Assembly (NCBI RefSeq): GCF_000718325.1
Contig: NZ_JOFV01000012.1
Span: forward strand, 62,001 to 126,000
Direction of reading: 5' to 3'
DNA: 64,000 bases
Source of the DNA: Oerskovia turbata
GTDB taxonomy: Bacteria; Actinomycetota; Actinomycetes; Actinomycetales; Cellulomonadaceae
Shown: positions 35,815 through 45,525 of the stretch, in pieces
Layout: the number at the start of each line of letters is the position of its first letter
Position numbering within the stretch: the first letter of the stretch is position 1
The notes under the pieces: generated by a model
Told to the model about the DNA's origin: nothing
The model's database searches: none
Seen by the model: the letters and a program-made list of their open reading frames with translations, nothing else
Made by a program: the position numbers and the translations under genes

Positions 35815-37479
35815 TCAGCGCGGCTGCACGCCCGCGTGGATCAGCCCGTAGATCGCGGAGTCCGTCAGGGCTTCCCAGGCCGCCTCGATGAGGTTCGGCC
35901 CGACGCCCACCGTCGACCAGGACGTCGCCCCGTCGGTCATCTCGATGAGGACTCGCGTGATGGCGTCCGTGCCCTGCTCGGTGTCGAGGATGCGGACCTT
36001 GAAGTCGATCAGCTCGAACGCCTCGATCTCCGGGTACACGCGCCGCAGCGCGAGCCGCAGCGCATGGTCGAGCGCGTTCACCGGCCCGTTGCCCTCGCCC
36101 GTCTTGACGATGCGCTTGCCTCCGGCGTGCAGCTTGACGGTCGCCTCCGCCGTCGCCTCGGTGCCGCGTCCCCCGGCCCGCTCGACGATCGTGCGCCAGC
36201 TCTCGACCCGGAAGAACTGCGGCCGCTCGCCCGCGATCTCCTCACGCAGCAGGAGCTCGAACGAGGCGTCGGCCGCGTCGTAGGTGTACCCGCGGGCCTC
36301 GGCGTCCTTGACGCGGTGCGTCACGCGCGCGAGCACGTCGCCCTGGTCCGAGAGGTCGAAGCCCATCTCGCGCCCCTTGAGCTCGATCGACGCGCGGCCC
36401 GCCATGTCCGAGATGAGCATGCGCATGTCGTTGCCGACGAGAGTGGGCTCGATGTGCTGGTAGAGGTCCGGGTCGACCTTGATCGCCGAGGCGTGCAGCC
36501 CGGCCTTGTGCGCGAACGCGCTGGCCCCGACGTACGGCTGGCGCGCGTACGGCGAGATGTTGGTGATCTCGCTGATCGCGTGCGCGATGCGCGTGGTCTC
36601 CTGCAGGCCGCCGTCGACGAGCAGGCTCCGGCCGTGCTTGAGCTCGAGGTTCGCGACGACCGTGATGAGGTCCGCGTTCCCGGTGCGTTCGCCGTAGCCG
36701 TTGACGGTCCCCTGGACGTGGGCGGCGCCTGCGGCCACGGCCGCGAGCGAGTTCGCGACCGCGCAGCCCGAGTCGTTGTGCGCGTGCATCCCGAGCAGCG
36801 GGTCGCCGGCCTGGGCGTGGAGCCCGTGCGGGATCCCGACGGCGTCGCGCAGCTCCGTGACGATCTCGCCGACCCACTCGGGCAGCATGCCGCCGTTGGT
36901 GTCGCACAGCGCGACGACCTCGGCCCCCGCCGCGAACGCGGCCTCGACCGCAGCACGCGAGTAGGCGGGGTCGAACCGGTAGCCGTCGAAGAAGTGCTCG
37001 GCGTCCAGGACGACGCGGCGCCCCTCGGCCACGAGGAACGTGACGGTGTCGGTGATCATGGCGAGGTTCTCGGCCCCCGTCGTCCGTAGGGCACGCTCGG
37101 CGTGGCGGATGTCGGACTTGGCGACGAGCGTGACCACGGGCGCCTGCGACGCGACGAGCGCGCGGACCTGGGGGTCGTCGGCGGCCGTGATCCCGGCCTT
37201 GCGGGTCGCGCCGAACGCCGCGAGGACCGCGTTCTTGAGCGTGAGCTCCTTCGCGGCGCGGGAGAAGAAGTCGGTGTCCTTGGGGATCGCCCCGGGCCAG
37301 CCGCCCTCGATGAACCCGACACCCAGCTCGTCCAGGAGCGGGGCGATCGCGAGCTTGTCGGCGACCGAGAGGTTCATGCCCTCCTGCTGCGCACCGTCGC
37401 GCAGGGTCGTGTCGTAGACGTGGAACGTCGAGGGTGCGCTCGCTGTGGCAGGAGCTACGGGGTTCACCTGGGAAGTCAT
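35815..37479 (-). CDS. cimA: (R)-citramalate synthase
   Basis: 554 residues from the ATG at 37479; a GTG 57 nt upstream is possible. VYDTTLRDGAQQEGMNLS is the HMGL/isopropylmalate-synthase signature, LCDTNGGMLPEW and GMHAHNDSGCAVAN hold metal ligands, and GASAFAHKAGLHASAI is typical of CimA. A LeuA-dimer regulatory domain ends the protein (NGPVNALDHALRLAL). It condenses pyruvate and acetyl-CoA to citramalate, a threonine-independent route to isoleucine. A leader peptide and terminator upstream predict attenuation. Confidence 0.94.
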   Translation of the reverse strand: MTSQVNPVAPATASAPSTFHVYDTTLRDGAQQEGMNLSVADKLAIAPLLDELGVGFIEGGWPGAIPKDTDFFSRAAKELTLKNAVLAAFGATRKAGITAADDPQVRALVASQAPVVTLVAKSDIRHAERALRTTGAENLAMITDTVTFLVAEGRRVVLDAEHFFDGYRFDPAYSRAAVEAAFAAGAEVVALCDTNGGMLPEWVGEIVTELRDAVGIPHGLHAQAGDPLLGMHAHNDSGCAVANSLAAVAAGAAHVQGTVNGYGERTGNADLITVVANLELKHGRSLLVDGGLQETTRIAHAISEITNISPYARQPYVGASAFAHKAGLHASAIKVDPDLYQHIEPTLVGNDMRMLISDMAGRASIELKGREMGFDLSDQGDVLARVTHRVKDAEARGYTYDAADASFELLLREEIAGERPQFFRVESWRTIVERAGGRGTEATAEATVKLHAGGKRIVKTGEGNGPVNALDHALRLALRRVYPEIEAFELIDFKVRILDTEQGTDAITRVLIEMTDGATSWSTVGVGPNLIEAAWEALTDSAIYGLIHAGVQPR

Positions 37480-37662
37480 CGTGCCGCTCTCTGGGGAGAT
37501 CTCGGGGTCCAGCGGTGCCGCCTGGGGCGAGACCACTCTAGGCGGATCGGGCGATCCGCTTCCGCGCTCGCCGCGGGTTCCTCGTTCCCACGCGCCGGGC
37601 GGTCGCTCTCGTGAAGCTCGTGCCCGGCGCTTCGGTGCCCGACGGCGGTGGTGTCGGGCAAC

Positions 37663-37692
37663 AAAAAAACCCCCCGAGGGTGCGGGAGGTTT
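37663..37692 (-). terminator. Rho-independent attenuator terminator before cimA
   Basis: On the minus strand AAACCTCCCG pairs with CGGGGGGTTT (one G-T pair) across a 6-nt loop and is followed by an uninterrupted run of U's. It lies 28 nt after the leader-peptide stop and about 184 nt before the cimA ATG. It is one of only two U-tailed terminators in the window. Confidence 0.8.
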
Positions 37693-37719
37693 GCGCGTCC
37701 GGTGTGGTGGCCGGGCGCG

Positions 37720-37764
37720 CTACTCGATAATGAGGTGGGAGACGAGGTGTGTCACAGGACACAT
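37720..37764 (-). CDS. cimA leader peptide
   Basis: A 14-codon ORF, MCPVTHLVSHLIIE, ending TAG. Six of its last eight codons encode Leu, Val or Ile or flank them (Leu-Val, then Leu-Ile-Ile just before the stop). It is immediately followed by the attenuator terminator. Stalling at the branched-chain codons would favour an antiterminator; free passage would terminate. No clear Shine-Dalgarno, so it may be leaderless. Confidence 0.75.
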   Translation of the reverse strand: MCPVTHLVSHLIIE

Positions 37765-37863
37765 GCTGCCACAGCAGCCGCCAGGATGGAACGGTGTCCA
37801 CGGACTGAGCATGCCAACCAGCGAGCGCCCGGAACGACAGCCTGCAACGACAGGAGACGCATC

Positions 37864-38436
37864 ATGAGCGACCCGAACTTCCCGCCCCGCGGCAACGCCC
37901 CGCAGCCCGGTGTCCCCGGCCACCCCCAGGGTGTCCCGCCGGCCATCCCGCCCACGGTCCCGCCCGACCCGCACGCCGACTTCCCGGCACCGCCCGTCAA
38001 CCCTGCGGACCCCCGCCTCGCGGTCGAGGTCGGCCGCTTCTGGGCGGGAGCGGCCGCCACGGCGCTGGTGGCCGCGCTCATCGGCCTCGTGGCCGTGATC
38101 ATCCTCGAACGGATCTTCTCGTTCACGCTCGTGCCGCCGCCGGACATCTTCTCGACCGCCTCGCACCAGGCCGCGTTCGCGATCGACGGAGCGATCCTCG
38201 CCCTGCTCGCGGCTGGGCTGCTGCACGTGCTGATCCTCACGACCCCGCGCCCGCGGGCGTTCTTCGGCTGGATCATGGCGCTCGTGATCGTCGTCATCAC
38301 CGCCCTCCCGTTCGCCTGGACCACGGACACGACGTCGGCCGCGCTGTCCGGGCTCGTGAACCTGCTCATCGGGGTCGCCGTCTGGTCGCTGCTCGCGGGC
38401 GTCGCGGGCCGGACGATCGTGCGCCGGGCGGTCTGA
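37864..38436 (+). CDS. DUF6069-like four-helix membrane protein
   Basis: 190 residues. A Pro-rich cytoplasmic N-terminus (about 1-55) precedes four membrane helices (AGAAATALVAALIGLVAVII; FAIDGAILALLAAGLLHVLIL; GWIMALVIVVITALPFAW; LVNLLIGVAVWSLLAGVAG). The arrangement matches DUF6069 proteins, whose function is unknown. Its start is 100 bp from the cimA leader, with the two transcribed divergently. A long hairpin follows. Confidence 0.72.
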   Translation: MSDPNFPPRGNAPQPGVPGHPQGVPPAIPPTVPPDPHADFPAPPVNPADPRLAVEVGRFWAGAAATALVAALIGLVAVIILERIFSFTLVPPPDIFSTASHQAAFAIDGAILALLAAGLLHVLILTTPRPRAFFGWIMALVIVVITALPFAWTTDTTSAALSGLVNLLIGVAVWSLLAGVAGRTIVRRAV

Positions 38437-38445
38437 GGCCCCGCG

Positions 38446-38514
38446 AGACGCTGAGTGCGGAGTGGTCGTCGCCGATCGTGTCGGTCGGCGACGACCACTC
38501 CGCACCCAGCGTCT
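38446..38514. terminator. 30-bp hairpin between convergent genes
   Basis: Arms 38446-38475 and 38485-38514 are almost perfectly complementary (one mismatch) around a 9-nt loop. It separates the DUF6069 gene from ilvE and probably ends both transcripts. Confidence 0.75.
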
Positions 38515-38529
38515 CGGTGAGCGGGCGGC

Positions 38530-39660
38530 TCAGGCCAGGCGCGTCATCCAGCCGTGGCGGTCCGCCGCCCGACCGTTCTGGATGTCGGTGAGCTCGCCGC
38601 GGATCGCGAGGGTCAGCTCGCCCGCGCCGCCGTCGGCGATGGTGTGGTCGAAGTTCGACCCGCCCAGGCGGCCGATCGGCGTGACGACCGCCGCCGTGCC
38701 GCACGCGAACACCTCGGTCACCGCACCGGACCGGATGTCGGCCAGGAGCTCCTCGAGCGGGATGCGCCGCTCGGTGACCTCGTGACCGCGGTCGTTGAGG
38801 AGCTGGATGATCGACGAGCGCGTCACGCCCTCGAGGATCGACCCCGTGAGCTCGGGCGTCTCGACCGACCCGTCGGCCTTGACGACGAACACGTTCATGC
38901 CGCCGAGCTCCTCGACGAACGTGCCCGTCGACGAGTCGAGGAAGCAGACCTGCTCGAAGCCCTTCTCCTGCGCGAGAGTCTGCGGCAGCAGGCTCGACGC
39001 GTAGTTGCCGCCGCACTTGGCGTCGCCCGTGCCGCCTGCACCGGCGCGGCTGAACTCGCGGTCGACCCAGATCGACACGGGCTTCACGCCGCCCGAGAAG
39101 TACGGGCCCACGGGCGAGGCGATCACGAGGTACTCGGCCTCGAGCGAGGCCCGCACGCCGAGGAACGACTCCGAGGCGTACATGAACGGACGCAGGTACA
39201 GGCTTGCCTCCTCGCCGCTCGGGACCCACTCGACGTCGGTGCGCACGAGCGCCGTGATCGAGCCGATGAAGTCGTCGACCGAGAGCGCCGGCAGCGCCAG
39301 ACGGTGCGCAGACCGCGCGAACCGGGCGGCGTTGGCCTCGGGACGGAAGGTCCACACGGACCCGTCCTGGTGCCGGTACGCCTTGAGGCCCTCGAAGATC
39401 TCCTGGGCGTAGTGCAGGACCGCGGTCGCGGGGTCGAGCTGGAGCGGGCCGTACTTCTCGATGCGGCGGTCGATCCAGCCGTCGGTCGAGTTCCAGCTGA
39501 TCCGGGCCATGTGGTCCGAGAACACGGTGCCGAACTTCGGGGCGGAGATCGCGGCCGCCCTGGCCTCGGGGGAGGTCGGGGTGTCCGAGGTGCGGATGTC
39601 GAAGAGCGCGACGAGATCCTCGGCCGAGGACGCGGGCTGCGCTGTGAGGGGGGAAGTCAT
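38530..39660 (-). CDS. ilvE: Branched-chain amino acid aminotransferase
   Basis: 376 residues, the usual length of the actinobacterial IlvE. Fold-class IV signatures include LQLDPATAVLHYAQEIFEGLKAYRH, the PLP-lysine stretch DAKCGGNYASSLLPQ and FLDSSTGTFVEELGGMNVF, and IFACGTAAVV-like VFACGTAAVVTPIG. It carries out the last step of Leu, Ile and Val synthesis with PLP. Single gene, with its own terminator and promoter. Confidence 0.95.
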   Translation of the reverse strand: MTSPLTAQPASSAEDLVALFDIRTSDTPTSPEARAAAISAPKFGTVFSDHMARISWNSTDGWIDRRIEKYGPLQLDPATAVLHYAQEIFEGLKAYRHQDGSVWTFRPEANAARFARSAHRLALPALSVDDFIGSITALVRTDVEWVPSGEEASLYLRPFMYASESFLGVRASLEAEYLVIASPVGPYFSGGVKPVSIWVDREFSRAGAGGTGDAKCGGNYASSLLPQTLAQEKGFEQVCFLDSSTGTFVEELGGMNVFVVKADGSVETPELTGSILEGVTRSSIIQLLNDRGHEVTERRIPLEELLADIRSGAVTEVFACGTAAVVTPIGRLGGSNFDHTIADGGAGELTLAIRGELTDIQNGRAADRHGWMTRLA

Positions 39661-39804
39661 GTCATGGGCCTTTCACCTGGCGACCCGGGTGGGTTCCTCG
39701 CCTAGTTTTCCATGACGGAGCGCCCTTCGGCGCCCGCAGGGCGGGCGAGAACTCCCGGGCCTTCGACGAGGACGTGGGAGCGGTGAGGACGGCAGAGGGT
39801 GCGT

Positions 39805-39842
39805 GCCGCCGTCGGGCCCCAGCGCGGGGGCCCGACGGCGGC
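39805..39842. terminator. 16-bp hairpin after leuB
   Basis: Arms 39805-39820 and 39827-39842 are perfectly complementary with a 6-nt loop, 25 nt beyond the leuB stop. No U-run. Confidence 0.7.
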
Positions 39843-39866
39843 GCGGCGGCAGGTCGGGAGGACCGA

Positions 39867-40910
39867 TCAGCCGGCGACGCGGGCGGCGAGCTCGCGCCCC
39901 ACCTCGGCCGTCGACCGTACTCGGGTCCCCCGCTCGGCGAGGTCCGCGGCGACCGCGGCCTCGACGCGCTGCGACTCCTCGGCGAGGCCGAGGTGGTCGA
40001 GCAGCATCGCGACGGACAGGACCGTGGCGGTGGGGTCCGCCTTGCCCTGGCCCGCGATGTCGGGGGCCGAGCCGTGCACCGGCTCGAACATGGAGGGAGC
40101 CGTGCGGTCGGGGTTGATGTTGGCCGAGGCCGCGAGGCCGATGCCGCCGGTGATCGCAGCGGCCTGGTCCGTCAGGATGTCGCCGAACAGGTTGTCGGTG
40201 ACGATGACGTCGAATCGCGACGGGTTCGTCGTGAGGAAGATCGTGGCGGCGTCCACGTGCAGGTAGTCCGTCGTGACGTCGGGGAACTCGGCGTTGACCG
40301 CCTCGACCGTGCGGCGCCACAGGTGACCGGCGTGGACCAGGACGTTGTGCTTGTGCACGAGCGTCAGGTGCTTGCGGGGACGCGCCTGGGCGCGGGCGAA
40401 CGCGTCACGGACGACGCGCTCGACGCCGAAGGCCGTGTTCACGGAGACCTCGGTCGCGATCTCGTGGGGCGTGCCGACGCGCAGCGCGCCGCCGTTGCCG
40501 ACGTAGGGGCCCTCGGTGCCTTCGCGGACGACGACGAAGTCGATCTCGCCCGGGTCCGCGAGCGGGGACTTCACGCCGGGGTAGAGCTTGCCCGGGCGGA
40601 GGTTGACGTAGTGGTCCAGCGCGAAGCGCAGCTTGAGCAGCAGCCCGCGCTCGAGGACGCCCGACGGGACGGTCGGGTCGCCGATCGCGCCGAGGAGGAT
40701 CGCGTCGTGGGTGCGGATCGCCGCGAGGTCCTCGTCGGTGAGGGTCTCACCGGTCGCGTGCCAGCGGCGCGCACCGAGGTCGAAGGGCGTCGTGGAGACC
40801 TTGACGTCCGAGCCTGAGAGCGCCGCCTCGAGGACCGCGAGGCCCTGCTCGACGACCTCGATACCGATGCCGTCTCCGGCGACCACTGCCAAGTCGATGT
40901 TGCGCGTCAT
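39867..40910 (-). CDS. leuB: 3-isopropylmalate dehydrogenase
   Basis: 347 residues. [16 protein letters not shown] is the start of the fold; [21 protein letters not shown] and [23 protein letters not shown] (metal and substrate loop), then [19 protein letters not shown], are all canonical. It oxidises and decarboxylates 3-isopropylmalate with NAD in leucine synthesis, and in the citramalate route acts on 3-methylmalate as well. leuA and leuCD are not in the window. Confidence 0.95.
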   Translation of the reverse strand: MTRNIDLAVVAGDGIGIEVVEQGLAVLEAALSGSDVKVSTTPFDLGARRWHATGETLTDEDLAAIRTHDAILLGAIGDPTVPSGVLERGLLLKLRFALDHYVNLRPGKLYPGVKSPLADPGEIDFVVVREGTEGPYVGNGGALRVGTPHEIATEVSVNTAFGVERVVRDAFARAQARPRKHLTLVHKHNVLVHAGHLWRRTVEAVNAEFPDVTTDYLHVDAATIFLTTNPSRFDVIVTDNLFGDILTDQAAAITGGIGLAASANINPDRTAPSMFEPVHGSAPDIAGQGKADPTATVLSVAMLLDHLGLAEESQRVEAAVAADLAERGTRVRSTAEVGRELAARVAG

Positions 40911-41121
40911 GGCGAAACCGTACGCCCCGGCGCCAGTCCTCGGGACGCCCATCTCACAGCGTGGGCGGGTCGGGTCCTGCGATCCGCACCATCTCGCGGG
41001 TCGAGGGTCGACGTCATGACTGGACACGCTCCCATTACGCCAGCAGGAACTGGCGTGACACTCGAAGATGGTAAGAGCAGAAGAGCCTCTCGACTTGCAC
41101 AATCCGCCAGAGTGCGCAACT

Positions 41122-41140
41122 CTTAGGAAACTTTCCTAAG
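41122..41140. promoter_or_regulatory. 19-bp perfect palindromic operator
   Basis: CTTAGGAAACTTTCCTAAG is a perfect dyad centred on C41131, 25 bp before the ROK gene's GTG. TTAGGAAA/TTTCCTAA-like sites are typical of ROK-family repressors in actinobacteria. The 255-bp gap from leuB's start to the ROK gene contains no gene otherwise. Confidence 0.75.
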
Positions 41141-41165
41141 ACGCTGGCAGAGAGGCCACCACGCC

Positions 41166-42431
41166 GTGTCCCGCACGCACGTCCCGGGGACCCCCGGGTT
41201 GCTCCGCACGATCAACGACCGCGCCGCGCTCGAGCTCCTGCTCGACACCGGCCCCATGACCCGGTCGCAGATCGGAGACCTCACCGGCGTCTCCCGTCCG
41301 ACATCCTCCCAGATCGTGGCACGACTGGAGTCGGCCGGGCTCATCGAGCCCACCGGGGCCGTCCAAGGAGCCCGCGGCCCGCAGGCGGTCATGTACGCCG
41401 CGCGCACCGACGTCGTCGTCGGGCTGGCGCTCGACGTCCTTCCCGGAGGGGTGCAGGCCCGCCTCGTCGACGCCCACGGCACCGTCCTCGGCGGCGCCGA
41501 GATCCCCACCTCGGACGACCGCACCGCCGTGAGCGACGTCCGCGCGGCGTGGGACGCCGCCTGTGCCGACGCCCGCGTGCCCGTCGACCGGGTCGGCGCG
41601 GTCGTCGCCGGCGTCCAGGCCGCGGCCGACCCCACGACCGGAGACCTCTGGCTCGTCGGCGACCTGCCGGGATGGCCCCGCCTCGCCGTCCGCTCGCTCC
41701 TCGAGCAGGAGTTCGGCGTCCCCGTCCACATCGAGAACGACGTCAACCTCGCCACGATCGCCGAGCACGACGCGGGCCGGTGCGACGACGCGAGCTTCTC
41801 GCTGCTCTGGATCGGTGGAGGCATCGGCCTCGGGACCCTCATCGACGGCAGGCTCCACCACGGCGCGACCGGTGCCGCCGGCGAGCTCGGCTACCTCCCC
41901 GTGCCGGTGACCGTCCGCGACTACGACGACCACTCGGTCAACCTCCAGGACCTCGTCGGCGGCCGCCGGTTCGAAGAGCTCGCCGAGTGGTACGGCGTCC
42001 CCGGCGAGGGCTACGCCGACTACCTCGCAGCCATGACCGCCGACCCGGACAGCCCCGCCGTCGTCGCGCTCGTCGAGGACTTCGGACGCCGCCTCGCCAC
42101 GGTCGTCCAGCCGGTCGTCGCGGTCGTCGAACCACACCTCGTCGTGCTCAGCGGCCCGACGTGCATCGCGGGCGGACAACGCCTCGCCGACGTGACCCGC
42201 AGCCACCTCACGGACACCGAGCAGGGCGTGGCGCTGATCGTCCCGGCCCTGGCCCCCTCGGACCCCGTCCTGCGCGGCGCCCAGGCGGTCGTCGCGGCCG
42301 ACGTCCGCGCACTTCTCCTCGACCGCGTCTCGACCCACCCCACGGACCACGGCACGCACAGCGCGCCGGTCCAGACCGTGCGCACGGCCACGGCGACCAC
42401 CGGCGCTCCGGCGTCCTCACACTCGGGGTAG
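41166..42431 (+). CDS. ROK-family transcriptional regulator
   Basis: 421 residues, GTG start. A winged HTH (MTRSQIGDLTGVSRPTSSQIVARLESAGLI, about 30-60) precedes a ROK sugar-kinase fold: VGLALDVLPGGVQARLVD, HIENDVNLATIAEHDAG and WIGGGIGLGTLIDGRLHHGATGAAGELGYLP. The ROK zinc motif CxCGxxGC is absent after GELGY, where VTVRDYDDHS stands instead. It is likely a sugar-responsive repressor that binds its own palindrome. No sugar operon is adjacent, so its main target is unknown. Confidence 0.88.
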   Translation: MSRTHVPGTPGLLRTINDRAALELLLDTGPMTRSQIGDLTGVSRPTSSQIVARLESAGLIEPTGAVQGARGPQAVMYAARTDVVVGLALDVLPGGVQARLVDAHGTVLGGAEIPTSDDRTAVSDVRAAWDAACADARVPVDRVGAVVAGVQAAADPTTGDLWLVGDLPGWPRLAVRSLLEQEFGVPVHIENDVNLATIAEHDAGRCDDASFSLLWIGGGIGLGTLIDGRLHHGATGAAGELGYLPVPVTVRDYDDHSVNLQDLVGGRRFEELAEWYGVPGEGYADYLAAMTADPDSPAVVALVEDFGRRLATVVQPVVAVVEPHLVVLSGPTCIAGGQRLADVTRSHLTDTEQGVALIVPALAPSDPVLRGAQAVVAADVRALLLDRVSTHPTDHGTHSAPVQTVRTATATTGAPASSHSG

Positions 42432-42452
42432 CTCCTCTCGCTGCCCCGACGG

Positions 42453-42485
42453 GCGGTGGTCGCGGCCTGGGACGGCGACCACCGC
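42453..42485. terminator. 11-bp hairpin after the ROK gene
   Basis: GCGGTGGTCGC and GCGACCACCGC pair perfectly around an 11-nt loop, 22 nt after the stop codon. Confidence 0.6.
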
Positions 42486-42624
42486 TCACCCCCGCCCCGC
42501 GCGCTCGCTGCCCGACGGCGTCGCTCGAGCCCCCGGAGCCCGTCACCCGTGCGCGTCTCCACCGGGCACGCCGCCCTGGTCGGGCCCGACGGCGCCGCGA
42601 GGGCGCCCACCGCTGCGCGAGCGC

Positions 42625-43254
42625 TCAGCGCTGCCGCGGGAACCGCAGCTCGAACCGTTCGCAGACCACGGGCATGTCCTCACGGAACTCGTGGCCCACC
42701 AGGACCCGCGTGAAGTACCTGCGGTGGCCGGCGCGCCAGGACTCGAGCGTCCGGTCGTCCTCCCCCTCGGCCGCCGCGAAGTCGGCCGTGACCTGGTCGA
42801 ACGGGACGACCTCGACCGAGGTCGTGCGGATGAGCGCCCGCGGATGCCCGTCGCCGTCGAGGATGATCGAGAGCTCGCCGACCTGAGGCAGCGGCACGTC
42901 GTCGCCGTACTCCCAGCGCGACGAGGAGGTCGCGGTCTTGTCGCCCGACAGCACCGCGGTGAGCAGGCCGTCGGCGAGGGCAGGGTTGTCCCCGAAGGAC
43001 CAGGCAGGCGGCGGCACGGTCGCCGAGACCCCGAAGCCGGTCACGACGCCCACCTTGCCCTCCCCCGCACGGACGCGCGCGGTCTCCCAGAACTCGAGGA
43101 TCTCCTCGCCGCGCGGGTCGTCCTCGCCCTGCTCGCTCTCCGTGCCCGCGGGGACGTCCGAAACCGCCGGGTGCTCGTCGCCCGTGGCGGGCCGCGGCGC
43201 CGGCTCGGCGCCCTCGCTCGTGCTGTCCGGTCCGTGGTCGTCGTGATGGCTCAT
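42625..43254 (-). CDS. ASCH-domain protein
   Basis: 209 residues. An acidic, low-complexity N-terminus (about 1-50) is followed by EEILEFWETARVRAG and a beta-barrel region with ADGLLTAVLSGDKTATSSSRWEYG, GELSIILDGDGHPRALIRTTSVEVVPFDQV and ESWRAGHRRYFTR, which matches ASCH proteins of the YqfB/DUF437 type. These PUA-like folds bind or process nucleosides or RNA; E. coli YqfB hydrolyses N4-acetylcytidine. Activity here is not certain. Upstream of it lies the second repeat array. Confidence 0.85.
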   Translation of the reverse strand: MSHHDDHGPDSTSEGAEPAPRPATGDEHPAVSDVPAGTESEQGEDDPRGEEILEFWETARVRAGEGKVGVVTGFGVSATVPPPAWSFGDNPALADGLLTAVLSGDKTATSSSRWEYGDDVPLPQVGELSIILDGDGHPRALIRTTSVEVVPFDQVTADFAAAEGEDDRTLESWRAGHRRYFTRVLVGHEFREDMPVVCERFELRFPRQR

Positions 43255-43337
43255 ACGTCCATGGTGGACCACGGACACCCGGAGTGCCCGTCTTGTCGTG
43301 CTTTGACCGACGGGGTGTCGGCGATTCCACCCTGTTC

Positions 43338-43377
43338 CCCTGGTGCCCCGCCGTGTCTCCTGGTGCCTCGCCGTGCC
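43338..43377. repeat. Two 20-bp direct repeats
   Basis: Two adjacent 20-bp units share CTGGTGCC(C/T)CGCCGTG. They abut the 22-bp repeat array. Confidence 0.6.
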
Positions 43378-43531
43378 GAGGGTGACGGCACAACCCGCCG
43401 ACGGTGACCGCACTCCCGGTCGAGGGTGACGGCGTAGCCCGCCGACGGTGACCGCACTCCCGGTCGAGGGTGACGGCCCTGCCCGCCGACGGTGACAGCG
43501 CAACCCGCCGACGGTGACCGTCGAATCCGTC
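43378..43531. repeat. Seven tandem copies of the 22-bp repeat, reverse orientation
   Basis: Units start every 22 bp from 43378. Each begins GA(C/G)GGTGAC, the reverse complement of the GTCACC(C/G)TC core at 20617. Units two and four are identical, and types alternate (GAGGG... and GACGG...). Not in frame with any protein. Confidence 0.85.
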
Positions 43532-43556
43532 GAACCATCATCCTTGGTGACGATGC

Positions 43557-43732
43557 GTCACCCCCGGCAGGCGGGCACGTCCCCCTCGGCGGGCAGGGTC
43601 GTCACCCTCGGCGGGCAGGGTCGTCACCCTCGGCAGGCTGGGCCGTCGCCCCCGGCAGGCGGGCACGTCACCCTCGGCAGGCAGGGTCGTCACCCTCGGC
43701 GGGCAGGGCCGTCGCCCTCGGCAGGCTGGCCG
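43557..43732. repeat. Eight tandem copies of the 22-bp repeat, forward orientation
   Basis: Units start every 22 bp from 43557 with GTC(A/G/C)CC(C/T)CGGC(A/G)GGC. The order of variants repeats with a period of about four units, suggesting a block duplication. Together with the reverse array it makes an inverted arrangement around a 25-bp unique centre (43532-43556). It fills the gap between the ASCH gene and ilvC. Confidence 0.85.
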
Positions 43733-43740
43733 GACGCACA

Positions 43741-43833
43741 GAGAAGGGTGACCCGTCCTGCGCAATCGTGGTCAGGTCTGGCGGGAGGCCGCCAGGCCGG
43801 AGGGAAGATCGTGCAGGACGGGTCACCCTCCTC
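43741..43833 (-). terminator. Long hairpin after ilvC
   Basis: Arms 43741-43761 and 43813-43833 are complementary over 21 nt with two mismatches; a smaller stem (GGCGG/CCGCC) lies within the 51-nt loop. It is 27 nt past the ilvC stop. The arm contains GGGTCACCCT, close to the neighbouring repeat core. Confidence 0.6.
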
Positions 43834-43860
43834 AGAAGGTTCGCCGCAGCGAAGCGAAGG

Positions 43861-45505
<1,645 letters not shown>

Positions 45506-45525
45506 GGTTGCGGCTCTCCCCGGTC

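Noticed and set aside
43378..43732. CRISPR array
   Set aside because: The 22-bp units are contiguous with no spacers, degenerate in their second half and in two orientations; no cas genes are present.
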